A stretch of 64,000 bases of DNA from a candidate division KSB1 bacterium (GTDB lineage: Bacteria > Electryoneota > RPQS01), in the NCBI GenBank assembly GCA_016214895.1, contig JACRMR010000008.1, forward strand, positions 62,001 through 126,000, read 5' to 3'. The position numbers were made by a program, and so were the translations under genes. Below the pieces are notes generated by a model. That model was given only the letters and a program-made list of their open reading frames with translations. It searched no databases and was not told where the DNA came from. Below are positions 55,501 through 63,871 of the stretch, one piece after another. How positions within the stretch are numbered: the stretch's first letter is position 1; each line of letters starts with the position of its first letter.

Positions 55501-56619
55501 TATCACGTGCTTGGCGATCCCGCGTTGCGGCTGGCGTCGCCCGAGTATTTCGTTCGTGTAACCGAGGCCAGCGATTCGATTCAGGCGCTCTCGATCTTTG
55601 AGATGCATGGAATTGTCTCGCGGGATTCAGGCGGTGAGCGCTGGTCAACGTTCCAAGGCGTCGTCGAAGCCCGCGTGTTCGATACCGAAGATTCGCTGCT
55701 GTATCTTTGGGGCGGCGGCGGCTGGGGTTCATCGTACATAATTCTCCCGGGCAACTCGATCTTTCGAGGCACCGCGAGCATCGTAAACGGTGAGTTCACC
55801 GTACGCTTTCGCGTTCCGCGCGATGTTCGGTACGGTGGCAACAATGCCAAGATCAGCCTGTACTTCTTCGGCAAAGATAGTCTGTCCGCTGATTCGGCGG
55901 ACGGCATCGGCATTCAGGATCACCTGCTGATTGCGAGCGCTGCCGCGGCGGAAACGGATACGGTCCCGCCGCGCATTCAGGCGTGGCTCGAGACGCCCTC
56001 ATTCCGGAGTGGCGATTTGGTCAGTCCGTCACCGAAATTGATCGTGGGCCTGGCGGACAGCTCCGGCATCAACCTCTCGGGCGAAGTCGGTCACCGCGTG
56101 ACCGTGCGTCTCGACGATGCGCAGGTCGATGACCTCACCCCGTTCTTCAACTACGACCGCGACAGCTACACGACCGGAATGCTGGAGCGGTCGCTGGGAC
56201 CGCTCGCGACCGGCTCGCATACGATGCTGATCGAGGCCTGGGACTCTTTCAACAATCTAAACCAGATTGAGCTTTCCTTCACGGTGGGAGAGTCGGGGGA
56301 GGCGGGTTATCAAATCACCGACGTGCTCAATTGGCCGAATCCGATGAGCGGTTCAACGAACTTCACCTACTATCTTACGCAGGCGGGAACGCGCAGTGTG
56401 TCCTTGAAGGTATTCACCCTGTCGGGCAAGTGCGTCTTTGAGCAGCGCGGTCTCGGCACTCGCGGTCCGGCCTTCAACAGCAATGCGGATCTGCCGTGGG
56501 ATGGACGGGACCGCGAAGGGCATCTGCTGGGCAACGGCGTATACTTCTATCGCGTGCGGGCCGAACACGAAGATGGACAATCGGCCGAGGCCACGGGCAA
56601 GTTGGTTATCTTGCGCTGA
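52573..56619 (+). CDS. porU: Type IX secretion PorU-like C25 cysteine peptidase with C-terminal sorting-type domain
   Basis: In Porphyromonas, PorU is the surface sortase that cleaves the sorting domain of T9SS cargo and attaches it to lipopolysaccharide. This 1348-residue protein has an export signal (hydrophobic near 20-45), a long beta-rich N-terminal half, a gingipain-fold C25 domain (about 620-995) with H863 in FQGHGN and C898 in ATCSWG, Ig-like parts, and a C-terminal domain from about 1250 starting WPNPMSGS. The catalytic dyad spacing resembles gingipains. The ATG at 52573 has GAGGG upstream; an ATG at 52609 is the alternative. A porV gene follows, as in Bacteroidota. It could be a T9SS cargo peptidase instead of the sortase. 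Confidence 0.75.
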   Translation: MLPIITKAGFGRMRYALSFGLSCVLWNAMALIGLFLCAPAGLLQAAERGEAADSDTRPPAVILRPASTVDPQTIEVSSRIVTAQSCVWTFSPPEPEFVESDSLHSADRIPTWAQCGWRTGSGAKQPVRVFYVVLPPGSTPMLTISGVTTAPSRYGMAQSTSSDQDSLPALVGWAEITRIESWRGFRFARVEVALQRGSHTAATLLSSVQLRVDFSGSSGELAPRDRDSKMLADIAANGTIASRWWRDGDSGGARLRSALDAWPEFPLYRLTLEETGVYSISGSQLRSRGVQLSGSPSAKIKLFGNGGRLLNNLTSALPDEVLKENAIRVEDGGDNVFDDADLIIFYGTGLKGYDYCAQSYLNDVAHQSPFSTENVYFVGVDETGPDGLRMAPISTGNGSSVLQQTSAAFEYVESEVFIRGPSDQPESGLIWMMSTLAAGEDRTFSINLSAATGAAGRLNFVGSSYGSPGSLFDIYLNGEQVFDGTYNSYLYIDVPAGTIVPGNNVVRFVNGSTATVYLNYFECEFIRELSTANGTLHFVAPAATGYFRYEIGNLNSQSFILDVTDPLRPRLSTGPVLTDSSYQSGPRRYFASNRDRFRTPLVRGAVSHGTADYTSLRDPANSARMVMITYDDWFDELAPLKEFHETYREEPMPGLVKRVRLGDIYDEFAWGVRDPVAIRNFLKYAFEHWRGPDGAAEPLKYVLFVGDGDYDYRNLESNADRNWMPPWEDTNKCTDAFFVKFGNSALPELITGRFPVQSDAELAAIIDKTIAYANEPLYGPWKNTATFAADDEWKNGVPAESVHTLQAETLVNQVLPRYFTFRKAYECLYPFRVSAQGRFKPDATRDLIDIINRGTLLVNFQGHGNARIWTDEQLFVMDRDMDLLDNYRTWPVFVAATCSWGLYDAPIGRCFPELLLSDPVDGAIACIAATRFTGSNQNQALAASFYRDIFRQGLASRRSLGESLWTAHGPYTNNDLYHVLGDPALRLASPEYFVRVTEASDSIQALSIFEMHGIVSRDSGGERWSTFQGVVEARVFDTEDSLLYLWGGGGWGSSYIILPGNSIFRGTASIVNGEFTVRFRVPRDVRYGGNNAKISLYFFGKDSLSADSADGIGIQDHLLIASAAAAETDTVPPRIQAWLETPSFRSGDLVSPSPKLIVGLADSSGINLSGEVGHRVTVRLDDAQVDDLTPFFNYDRDSYTTGMLERSLGPLATGSHTMLIEAWDSFNNLNQIELSFTVGESGEAGYQITDVLNWPNPMSGSTNFTYYLTQAGTRSVSLKVFTLSGKCVFEQRGLGTRGPAFNSNADLPWDGRDREGHLLGNGVYFYRVRAEHEDGQSAEATGKLVILR

Positions 56620-56668
56620 GCGCGAGCATTAAGTTTTAGAAGAACTGCAATTGATCATAGGAGGCAGA

Positions 56669-57715
56669 ATGAAGAAAACCTTGATGTGCGCGATTGCGCT
56701 GACCGTCCTCGTGGGCGGGAGCGTCGCGCACGCCGCGAGCGTCAGTCAGGCGACGCTGCTGTTTCTCAAGATCGCGCCCGGTGCGCGTCCGGCAGGAATG
56801 GGTGAAGCCTATGTCGCGATTTCCGACGACGCTTCGGCGACGTGGTGGAATCCGGCCGGACTCGGCTTTCAGCACGGCCGCGAGTTCACGATGATGTATG
56901 TTCGTTGGCTGCCGCAATTCAACCTGTCGGACCTCTACTACGCTTACATGAGCGGCGTGTACGAAGTCCCTGAATGGGGCACCTTCGGCGGCAACATCAT
57001 CTTTCTGAATCTCGGGGAGACGACCCGCACCGACGAGAACGCGCGCACGCTCGGGACCTTCTCGTCCTATGAAGTCGCGGTTACGGGAACTTACGGCGCA
57101 CAGATTAATCGGCACCTTTCGATGGGTGTGGGGTTGAAACTGGCCTACAGCAGCTTGTCTCCGACGGGTGCGGGTCAGGAAGCCGGCAAGGGTACGGCCA
57201 CCGCCGTCGCGGCAGACCTCGGCGTGCTCTACAAGTCGCCGCAGCTGCGCGGCTTGTCGCTCGGCGCGAACCTGTCGAACATGGGACCCAAAGTAGCGTA
57301 TATAGATCGCGCACAGGCGGACCCGTTACCGACAAATCTGAAGGTTGGCTTCGCGTACCGGATCATCGATCAGGAGTACAACCGACTGACGATCGCATCT
57401 GACGTGAACAAGGAGTTGGTGAAACGGGACAAGTTCGGACGGTCGGATGAATTCTACGAGGCGCTCTTCAGCGCGTGGGGTGACGGCGATCTGGTCCCGT
57501 CGTTGATCTGGAATATGGGGGCGGAGTACTGGTATTCGACCCTCGTCGGGCTTCGCGCCGGCTACTGGAACGACGAACTGGGGAAGGTCTTTCCCTACAC
57601 GTTCGGTGTGTCTCTGAAGTACAGTTCGTATCGCTTCGACTTCAGTTATCTAACGGCGGGGCAAAATCACCCGCTGACCGATACGATGCGTTACTCACTG
57701 TCGGTCGATCTCTAA
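56669..57715 (+). CDS. porV: Type IX secretion outer-membrane protein PorV-like
   Basis: PorV is a FadL-like outer-membrane barrel that shuttles T9SS cargo from the translocon to the PorU sortase. The 348-residue protein has a signal peptide (about 1-23), then ATLLFLKIAPGARPAGMGEAYVA and TWWNPAGLGF, which are hallmarks of the PorV/PorQ family, and an alternating-strand barrel to a C-terminal YSLSVDL. Known PorV proteins are about 380 residues. AGGAGG four bases before the ATG at 56669 fixes the start. It lies 49 bases after the PorU-like gene; adjacency of the two genes is also seen in P. gingivalis. Confidence 0.82.
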   Translation: MKKTLMCAIALTVLVGGSVAHAASVSQATLLFLKIAPGARPAGMGEAYVAISDDASATWWNPAGLGFQHGREFTMMYVRWLPQFNLSDLYYAYMSGVYEVPEWGTFGGNIIFLNLGETTRTDENARTLGTFSSYEVAVTGTYGAQINRHLSMGVGLKLAYSSLSPTGAGQEAGKGTATAVAADLGVLYKSPQLRGLSLGANLSNMGPKVAYIDRAQADPLPTNLKVGFAYRIIDQEYNRLTIASDVNKELVKRDKFGRSDEFYEALFSAWGDGDLVPSLIWNMGAEYWYSTLVGLRAGYWNDELGKVFPYTFGVSLKYSSYRFDFSYLTAGQNHPLTDTMRYSLSVDL

Positions 57716-57727
57716 CCCGCCTGCGCT

Positions 57728-60700
57728 TTGAAATTCCGGCTGATCCACCTGCTGATCGTCACGTCGCTTGGGCAAGCGGGGATGTCGTTCGCGGCGTTCC
57801 CGCTTGTCGCGCCTCCGGAAGCTCGCACGTTGTCCGTAGATGAACCGTGGCCGCTTTCGGATACGATTCGTGTGTGCGCCATTCGCGTCGAGTTTCAGCC
57901 GGACGCCATTACCGGAACGTCGGGAACCGGACTCATGGCGGACGCATCGCTGTTCCCGGATTCGCTGCACTTCGATCCGCTGCCGCATGACAGCCAGTAT
58001 TTCGCCGATCACCTCGCCCTTATTGCCGACTATTTTCGGGTGGCGTCACACGAACACCTTCACTTCGGCGCGCTGGAGGTCTATCCGCCGGGAGCTTCGA
58101 ATGTCCTGCGGCTTAACCATCCGATGTGGCACTACAACTACAATACGGATCAGGACCTGTTGAACAGCAAGCTGGTCGAGCTGTTTGTGCACGCAATCTG
58201 GAAGGCCGACTCCGCGGGAATTCCGCTGGATCAGTACGATGCGTTTGTGATCTTCCACGCTGGCGTCGGCAAAGACTTCAGCTTCGGCTACGACGCGACT
58301 CCGTTTGATATTCCATCGGCATTCATTTCGGAGAACGACTTGCTGCCCTATCGCTCGCGGTTACCCGCGGCCGTGACAAGCGGCTTGTTGCTGCCGGAAG
58401 CCGAGAATCAACAGGAAGCGTTGGACTACGGCATTGAGCTTTCGTTGAACGGGATTTCCGTCAAGTTGTTCGGGAATTGGCTGGGTCTGCCCGACCTGTT
58501 TGACACCGAGACCGGTCGCAGCGGGATCGGTCGCTGGGGGATGATGGATCAGGGTTCGGGCAATCTCAATGCGCTGGTGCCCGCGCTGCCGGACGCCTGG
58601 TCTCGCCTGTACATGGGCTGGGACACGCCGGAGATTGTGATCCCCGGCAGCGACACCGCGGCGGCGATCACGACACAGCGGATCAAGCGGACTGGGAGCG
58701 CCGGCGATCTACCGGAAATCATCAAGCTGCCCGTTACTCCTACGGAATACTACCTGCTCGAGAATCGGGACGCGGACGCGGATTCGATTGGGCACGTTTC
58801 GCTGTTTGATCGCGACGGGCGAGAGCTGCAGATGGACCGCGACGGTAATCTGGCCATCCAGACGGGTTTCAGAGTGGCGGTACGCGCGAGTCATTATGAT
58901 TACGGCATTCCGGGCAGCGGGCTTTTAATCTGGCATATTGATGAGGAAGTGATTGAGGTCGGGCTGCCCACGAACCGCGTCAACGCGGACCGTGAGCATC
59001 GTGGCGTTGATCTTGTGGAGGCCGACGGAGCGCAGGATATCGGCCGGGAATACGGCTTTGCATCGTCAGGCAGCGGCACTGAATTAGGCATTCAAGAGGA
59101 TGCGTGGTGGGGCGCGAACGCTGATCACAAGGCGGCCAACGGCGGTTCCCCCGTGCGTTTCACGGATCGCTCGCATCCATCGACCAAGCTTTACGACGGC
59201 TCATATACCTATCTGGAACTAACGAATTTCAGCGACGTGGCGGACACGATGAGTTTCCGCGCGCGGTTGACGTATGCGGTACCGGGGTATCCGGTCGAGA
59301 TGACGGCGTCCGAGCAGCCCGTATTCGGATATGCGGATTTTGATGGCGATGGTTACCGGGAATTGGTCGCGCAGAGCGGCCGTGCGGTGCGTATATTCTC
59401 CTTCGGGGGCGAATCACTGTTCAGTCTTGACGTGCCGGATGGGATGCAGATTTCTTCGATCTTTGCAGAAGGGCAGGATCTTGACGGCGACGGCCTCGAA
59501 GAGTTGTTGTTCACCGGAGACCGCGTGGGGTACCTGCAACAAGCGGGCAGTGGATACGAATTGCTGAGCGGCGCCGCGCACAGGGGTTATTTCACGGAGG
59601 CGTTTCCCTGCAGTACGGCAACCGGCGTGAGACTGCTGCTTGAAGCCGGCATGGCCGACGGATCGGAACCCGACGATTCGGTGTGGATCAAGGTGTACGA
59701 TTCACAGATGAATCTGCTGTATCGAACAGATTTCGGCGTATTCCGGACAAGCCAGATTCGCAACATAGAGGCGGCACCGGCTACCCGGTTTGCGCTGTCA
59801 ACTCCGGCAGAACTGAAGTGCGTCGAGGTAACGGATACGGGTCTGGTGGACGTCTGGGCGAATTCAAGTCTGATCGACGACATTTGGGTGCTGAACGAGC
59901 CGGCTGAACGATTCCTGTACTCACATCAGCTCGGGTACCTGCGCGCCAGTGACGGCGTCTTGGTCGCCGGACCGGACACCACACGACCGCCGAGGATCGA
60001 TTGGGATGGGGATGGCATCTGCGAGGGGGGGGGACGATTCGGCGAGAGTGACTTGCAAGGTGAGGACCTGCCGGGGATGCCGCTCGACACCGACACCGGC
60101 TCCATCGAAGACCTGGATGCCGACGGCAAGCCCGACATCCTTGCGCTCCGCAAGTTGTCCGGAGACTCGTCGCGGTTACCGGCGGGTTGTTCTCGGATGT
60201 CCGCGTTTGAGCATAGCGGCCGTTCATTCGACGGCTTTCCGCTGGCGGCCCACCAGATCCTGACTCAGTCCAGTAACGGATTCGATCTCGCCCCGGATAA
60301 CAACCTCTTCTTCGTCTCGATGTACCGTAATGCGTCGGCCGGGACCTACCAGATTTCGCTGAACAAGTTGCCGATTCTCGCGCGAGACAATCTACGATTT
60401 AAGTACACCGCGCCAGCCAATATCATAACCGTCGGTCCGCTGCGCCCGCAGGTGCATGCTCGCGCGGACTGGGTCTATTGTTGGCCGAATCCGGCGCGTG
60501 AGGTTTCCTACATCCGCGTGACCCGCTCCGACGCATCACAGACCAAAGTCAAGTTATTCGATCTGGCCGGGCGCATGGTCGCGGAACTATCCGGCTCCTC
60601 GGGCATGGCCGGTCAGTACGAGATTCCGTGGGACGTGACCAATGTCGAGAGCGGCGTGTATATCGGTTCGGTCGAAGTGCGTGGCAGCGGCTCGACGGAG

Positions 60701-60733
60701 CGGAAGGAAATCAAGATCGCGGTGGTGAAGTAG
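57728..60733 (+). CDS. Degenerate M6-family peptidase with FG-GAP-like repeats and sorting-type C-terminus
   Basis: A 1001-residue exported protein: signal peptide (about 1-22), M6 (immune inhibitor A-like) domain (about 35-460), calcium-binding FG-GAP/VCBS-like repeats (YADFDGDGYRE near 535, FAEGQDLDGDG near 580, IDWDGDG near 755, EDLDADGKPD near 795), and a C-terminal domain from about 914 starting YCWPNPARE. Where M6 peptidases have HExxHxxGxxD, this protein has K246-L-F-G-N250-W-L-G253-L-P-D256. The flanking GLPDLFDT and GIGRWGMMDQGSGN are well kept, so alignment is secure and zinc catalysis is not expected. The start is TTG at 57728, 12 bases after porV. It is probably a T9SS-exported binding protein. 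Confidence 0.72.
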   Translation: MKFRLIHLLIVTSLGQAGMSFAAFPLVAPPEARTLSVDEPWPLSDTIRVCAIRVEFQPDAITGTSGTGLMADASLFPDSLHFDPLPHDSQYFADHLALIADYFRVASHEHLHFGALEVYPPGASNVLRLNHPMWHYNYNTDQDLLNSKLVELFVHAIWKADSAGIPLDQYDAFVIFHAGVGKDFSFGYDATPFDIPSAFISENDLLPYRSRLPAAVTSGLLLPEAENQQEALDYGIELSLNGISVKLFGNWLGLPDLFDTETGRSGIGRWGMMDQGSGNLNALVPALPDAWSRLYMGWDTPEIVIPGSDTAAAITTQRIKRTGSAGDLPEIIKLPVTPTEYYLLENRDADADSIGHVSLFDRDGRELQMDRDGNLAIQTGFRVAVRASHYDYGIPGSGLLIWHIDEEVIEVGLPTNRVNADREHRGVDLVEADGAQDIGREYGFASSGSGTELGIQEDAWWGANADHKAANGGSPVRFTDRSHPSTKLYDGSYTYLELTNFSDVADTMSFRARLTYAVPGYPVEMTASEQPVFGYADFDGDGYRELVAQSGRAVRIFSFGGESLFSLDVPDGMQISSIFAEGQDLDGDGLEELLFTGDRVGYLQQAGSGYELLSGAAHRGYFTEAFPCSTATGVRLLLEAGMADGSEPDDSVWIKVYDSQMNLLYRTDFGVFRTSQIRNIEAAPATRFALSTPAELKCVEVTDTGLVDVWANSSLIDDIWVLNEPAERFLYSHQLGYLRASDGVLVAGPDTTRPPRIDWDGDGICEGGGRFGESDLQGEDLPGMPLDTDTGSIEDLDADGKPDILALRKLSGDSSRLPAGCSRMSAFEHSGRSFDGFPLAAHQILTQSSNGFDLAPDNNLFFVSMYRNASAGTYQISLNKLPILARDNLRFKYTAPANIITVGPLRPQVHARADWVYCWPNPAREVSYIRVTRSDASQTKVKLFDLAGRMVAELSGSSGMAGQYEIPWDVTNVESGVYIGSVEVRGSGSTERKEIKIAVVK

Positions 60734-63700
60734 TGCATTCTAAGCTTCGTGTCTTCTGTTTCATTCCACTGCTGCTGCTGCTCGTCGTCGGTGCGGCGTC
60801 TGCTCAGGAGGAGTTGTACAACAACCCTGAGCTTAACTGGCTGAGTTTCGAGACCGAACACTTCGTGGTCTATTACACTCCGGGCCTCGAGGATGTTGCG
60901 AACATGGCGGCGGAAGTGGGCGAAGAAATCCACGGCCCGCTCTGCAAGCTGTACGACTACGAGCCGGACACCAAAGTCTCGTTCATCTTCACCGACACGG
61001 ATGACATCGCCAACGCCGGTTCCTATTTCCAGTCGAACAAGATTCGCTTCTACGCGACGTCGATGAACTGGGATTTTCGCGGTACGCACAACTGGTTGCG
61101 CAATGTGGTGACACATGAGTACACGCACATGATTCAGTTGGGCGCGACGCGGAAGTGGAGCCGCAGTCTTCCCGCCGGCTACTTTCAATTGCTGGGCTAT
61201 GAACCGGAGCGGCGTCCCGACGTGCTCTATGGCTACCCCAACCGCCTGATCAGTTGGCCCTGGCCTTCCGTGACAGTTCCAGCTTGGTTTGCGGAGGGCA
61301 CGGCACAATATCAATTTACTGGCACGGGCTACGACTTCTGGGATAGCCATCGTGACATGCTCTTGCGGCAGGCGGTGCTTTCGGGAAGGCTGCTGAGCTT
61401 CGAGGACATGGGTTACTTCGGCAAAACCAGCCTCGAGAGCGAGGGTGTTTACAATCAGGGCTACGCGCTCACGACGTACATCGCGGCTCACGCGGGGGGG
61501 GCTGAAGTTCTGAGCACCGTCAGTCATAAGTTGTCAGCGGCGCTGCCGGTGACGCTGAACGACGCCTTCAAGTCGGAGACCGGTCGCAGCGGTTTGGACT
61601 GGTACAACGCCTGGAAAGACAGCCTGGAGCGCGCCCACCAGTCCCTGCAACGCGAGCTCGAGCCGACGCTGACCCGGGCGGACACGATTCCGACGCTCGG
61701 ATACGTGAATCTGAATCCGCGACTATCTCCCGCGGGCAAACGGATCGCCTTCATTTCGAATCAGAATCGCGACTACTTCGGACAATCGAGCCTCTACTTG
61801 TACGAGATTGACTCGGCCAAAGCGAAGCTGGTCGCTCCCGGCGCGCATGGCTCAATTTCGTGGACACCGGACGGATCAGCAATCATCTTTTCCCGACTTG
61901 CGGATGATTGGCGGAGCGGCTATAAACAGTACGATCTCTTCGCCTACATGATCGGGTCAAAGAAGTCCATCCGCTTGACCGACGGTTTGCGCGCGGAGTG
62001 CGGAGACGTCAGCCCGGACGGCAAGCACCTCGTAGTGACCATCAATGAGAGCGGGCGGAGGGAGATCGGCCTGCTGCCGTTCCCCGATATCCGTGACGGC
62101 AAAGCCAAGCCCGTAACCCCTGACGATCTACTGGTCAGGCTGCCTGCCCTTCCGCACGAGCAGTTCTATGGCCCGCGCTGGAGCCCTGACGGCAACCGCA
62201 TCGCCGTCGCTCAGCACTTGGTTGAGGGCCGGAGCCTGCGCATTTACGACGTGGCCGCGGACCGTCACTCGTTGACTTTGTTCAAGGAACTTAGCGGCGA
62301 TCTTGAGGAGTTGCGTGATCCGTCATGGAGCGAAGACGGACAGCACCTCGTCTGCGCCTGGGATGTCAGCGGCATCTCCAACATCTATCGGTTCGCCATT
62401 GACGGTGACGCGCGTGAACAGCTAACCAGCGTGTTGGGCGGAGCGTACTATCCCGATCTCCGCGGCGGTCGGCTGTGTTACGCCGAGTTTTGCGAAAATG
62501 GATTCCGCATCTGCCACCTCGATCAACCCCAACCTGTGCGCGCGCCCCGGAACACGTTGGACGCCGACCCGGCCGGGGCCATGGCCTATTCATCGCGCTT
62601 GCCGAAACCTGCGTATGCGTTGACTTCCGCTCACCGCGAGGCCAGGCCGTACCGGCCGACGTTCGAGAGACTCTACTGGTTCCCCCGCGTCGCTTTCGAT
62701 TACGGGACATTCAAACCCGGAACTTATATTCTGATCAACGATGTGCTCGAGAAGCTCAACTTCATCGGCGGCTTCGCCATCAATCAGAAGCGTGACTATG
62801 ATCTCTTCGGCTCCGTCGAGTACCGCGAGTTCTACCCGACGATCTTCGTGGATTATTACAATATTCAGCGTCGTCTGACCTCGCATTTCGCGGACTCGTC
62901 GCGAATCATCGGCGAGACTCCGGAATCCGATCCGACGTACGACCAGTACCGCATCCGTTATCGCTATCAACTGAACGAGGTGGATGGCGGACTCAAACTG
63001 CCGATCGGTCCAGGGCGGTCAGTAAAGCTCATGGGAGTTTATGATCGATATGTCGCCAATAATCGCTTTGACGACGAGACCAGCATCTCGATCACATATT
63101 TCAAAGGTTGGTCAGGCAAGCTTGGCTATTACACTGACCAGCGGCGCCGCGGAATTGTGTCATCGATCAGCCCCAGCGGCGGCTACAAAGGCTATCTCGA
63201 ATTGACGCGCGCCAATCAGCAATTTTTTACCGATTTGGAAATCGGCGGAAATGCGATTGGACTTCAAGAAATCTACGCCCCCTACAACTACACGATGGCC
63301 GAAGGCGGCTATGAGAAGTACTTCGGACTGCCGGGCTGGTCCCACACCGGCGAGGTCCGCCTGCGCGGAGGCTACATCGGCCGCCCCGTGGATCCGTTCT
63401 TCTTCATGTATGCCGGCGGCCTGCCCGGGATGCGCGGCTATTCGTTCTACAGTTTGGGCGGCTCGCGAACCGCGGTGGGTACGCTGACCTATCGTTTTCC
63501 CCTGACCACGCGCGCGGGGATCAATCTCTGGCCGCTGTCTCTCAATCGCGTGTATGGGACGCTGTTCGCGGATGTCGGTGATGCGTGGACGGGCGACTTT
63601 GAGTCCGCGGATCTGAAAAAGGACATCGGCGCTGGGTTGCGAATGCAGTTGCACTCCTTCTACTCCTATCCGACCGCGATTTCCATCGACGTTGCATACG

Positions 63701-63828
63701 GTCTGGACAAGTTCGCGGTCGTAGAGGATGAGGCTCGTACGGAGTACGGCAAAGAGCTTCGCTACTATCTGACGGTGCTTTTCGATTTCTACAGTCCGTT
63801 TACGGATCACGTTCCCGGCGATCACTGA
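60733..63828 (+). CDS. Fusion of peptidase-MA-like metallopeptidase, PD40 beta-propeller and Omp85-type barrel
   Basis: A 1031-residue exported protein. The signal peptide (about 1-25) precedes a gluzincin domain (about 25-330) with the intact motif H128-E129-Y-T-H132 and third-ligand candidate E188 in WFAEGTAQY. TolB/PD40-type propeller repeats follow (about 330-640; LSPAGKRIAFIS, WTPDGSAIIFSR, VSPDGKHLVVT, WSPDGNRIAVA). Residues 650-1031 are aromatic-rich alternating strands ending in a bacterial surface antigen/BamA-like barrel with GGLPGMRGYSF near 895. The GTG at 60733 overlaps the previous stop and gives the signal peptide. The chain would place an active peptidase and propeller on an outer-membrane barrel; which side they face is unknown. 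Confidence 0.75.
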   Translation: MHSKLRVFCFIPLLLLLVVGAASAQEELYNNPELNWLSFETEHFVVYYTPGLEDVANMAAEVGEEIHGPLCKLYDYEPDTKVSFIFTDTDDIANAGSYFQSNKIRFYATSMNWDFRGTHNWLRNVVTHEYTHMIQLGATRKWSRSLPAGYFQLLGYEPERRPDVLYGYPNRLISWPWPSVTVPAWFAEGTAQYQFTGTGYDFWDSHRDMLLRQAVLSGRLLSFEDMGYFGKTSLESEGVYNQGYALTTYIAAHAGGAEVLSTVSHKLSAALPVTLNDAFKSETGRSGLDWYNAWKDSLERAHQSLQRELEPTLTRADTIPTLGYVNLNPRLSPAGKRIAFISNQNRDYFGQSSLYLYEIDSAKAKLVAPGAHGSISWTPDGSAIIFSRLADDWRSGYKQYDLFAYMIGSKKSIRLTDGLRAECGDVSPDGKHLVVTINESGRREIGLLPFPDIRDGKAKPVTPDDLLVRLPALPHEQFYGPRWSPDGNRIAVAQHLVEGRSLRIYDVAADRHSLTLFKELSGDLEELRDPSWSEDGQHLVCAWDVSGISNIYRFAIDGDAREQLTSVLGGAYYPDLRGGRLCYAEFCENGFRICHLDQPQPVRAPRNTLDADPAGAMAYSSRLPKPAYALTSAHREARPYRPTFERLYWFPRVAFDYGTFKPGTYILINDVLEKLNFIGGFAINQKRDYDLFGSVEYREFYPTIFVDYYNIQRRLTSHFADSSRIIGETPESDPTYDQYRIRYRYQLNEVDGGLKLPIGPGRSVKLMGVYDRYVANNRFDDETSISITYFKGWSGKLGYYTDQRRRGIVSSISPSGGYKGYLELTRANQQFFTDLEIGGNAIGLQEIYAPYNYTMAEGGYEKYFGLPGWSHTGEVRLRGGYIGRPVDPFFFMYAGGLPGMRGYSFYSLGGSRTAVGTLTYRFPLTTRAGINLWPLSLNRVYGTLFADVGDAWTGDFESADLKKDIGAGLRMQLHSFYSYPTAISIDVAYGLDKFAVVEDEARTEYGKELRYYLTVLFDFYSPFTDHVPGDH

Positions 63829-63830
63829 TC

Positions 63831-63860
63831 TTGCTGACAAATCACAACACAGGATATACT
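63831..63860 (+). promoter_or_regulatory. Possible promoter before the last gene
   Basis: TTGCTG (63831-63836), an 18-bp spacer and TATACT (63855-63860). If real, transcription would begin about five bases before the next ATG and would omit the GGAG ribosome site at 63862-63865, so either the promoter or the ribosome site is fortuitous. Confidence 0.3.
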
Positions 63861-63871
63861 CGGAGCAGAAA

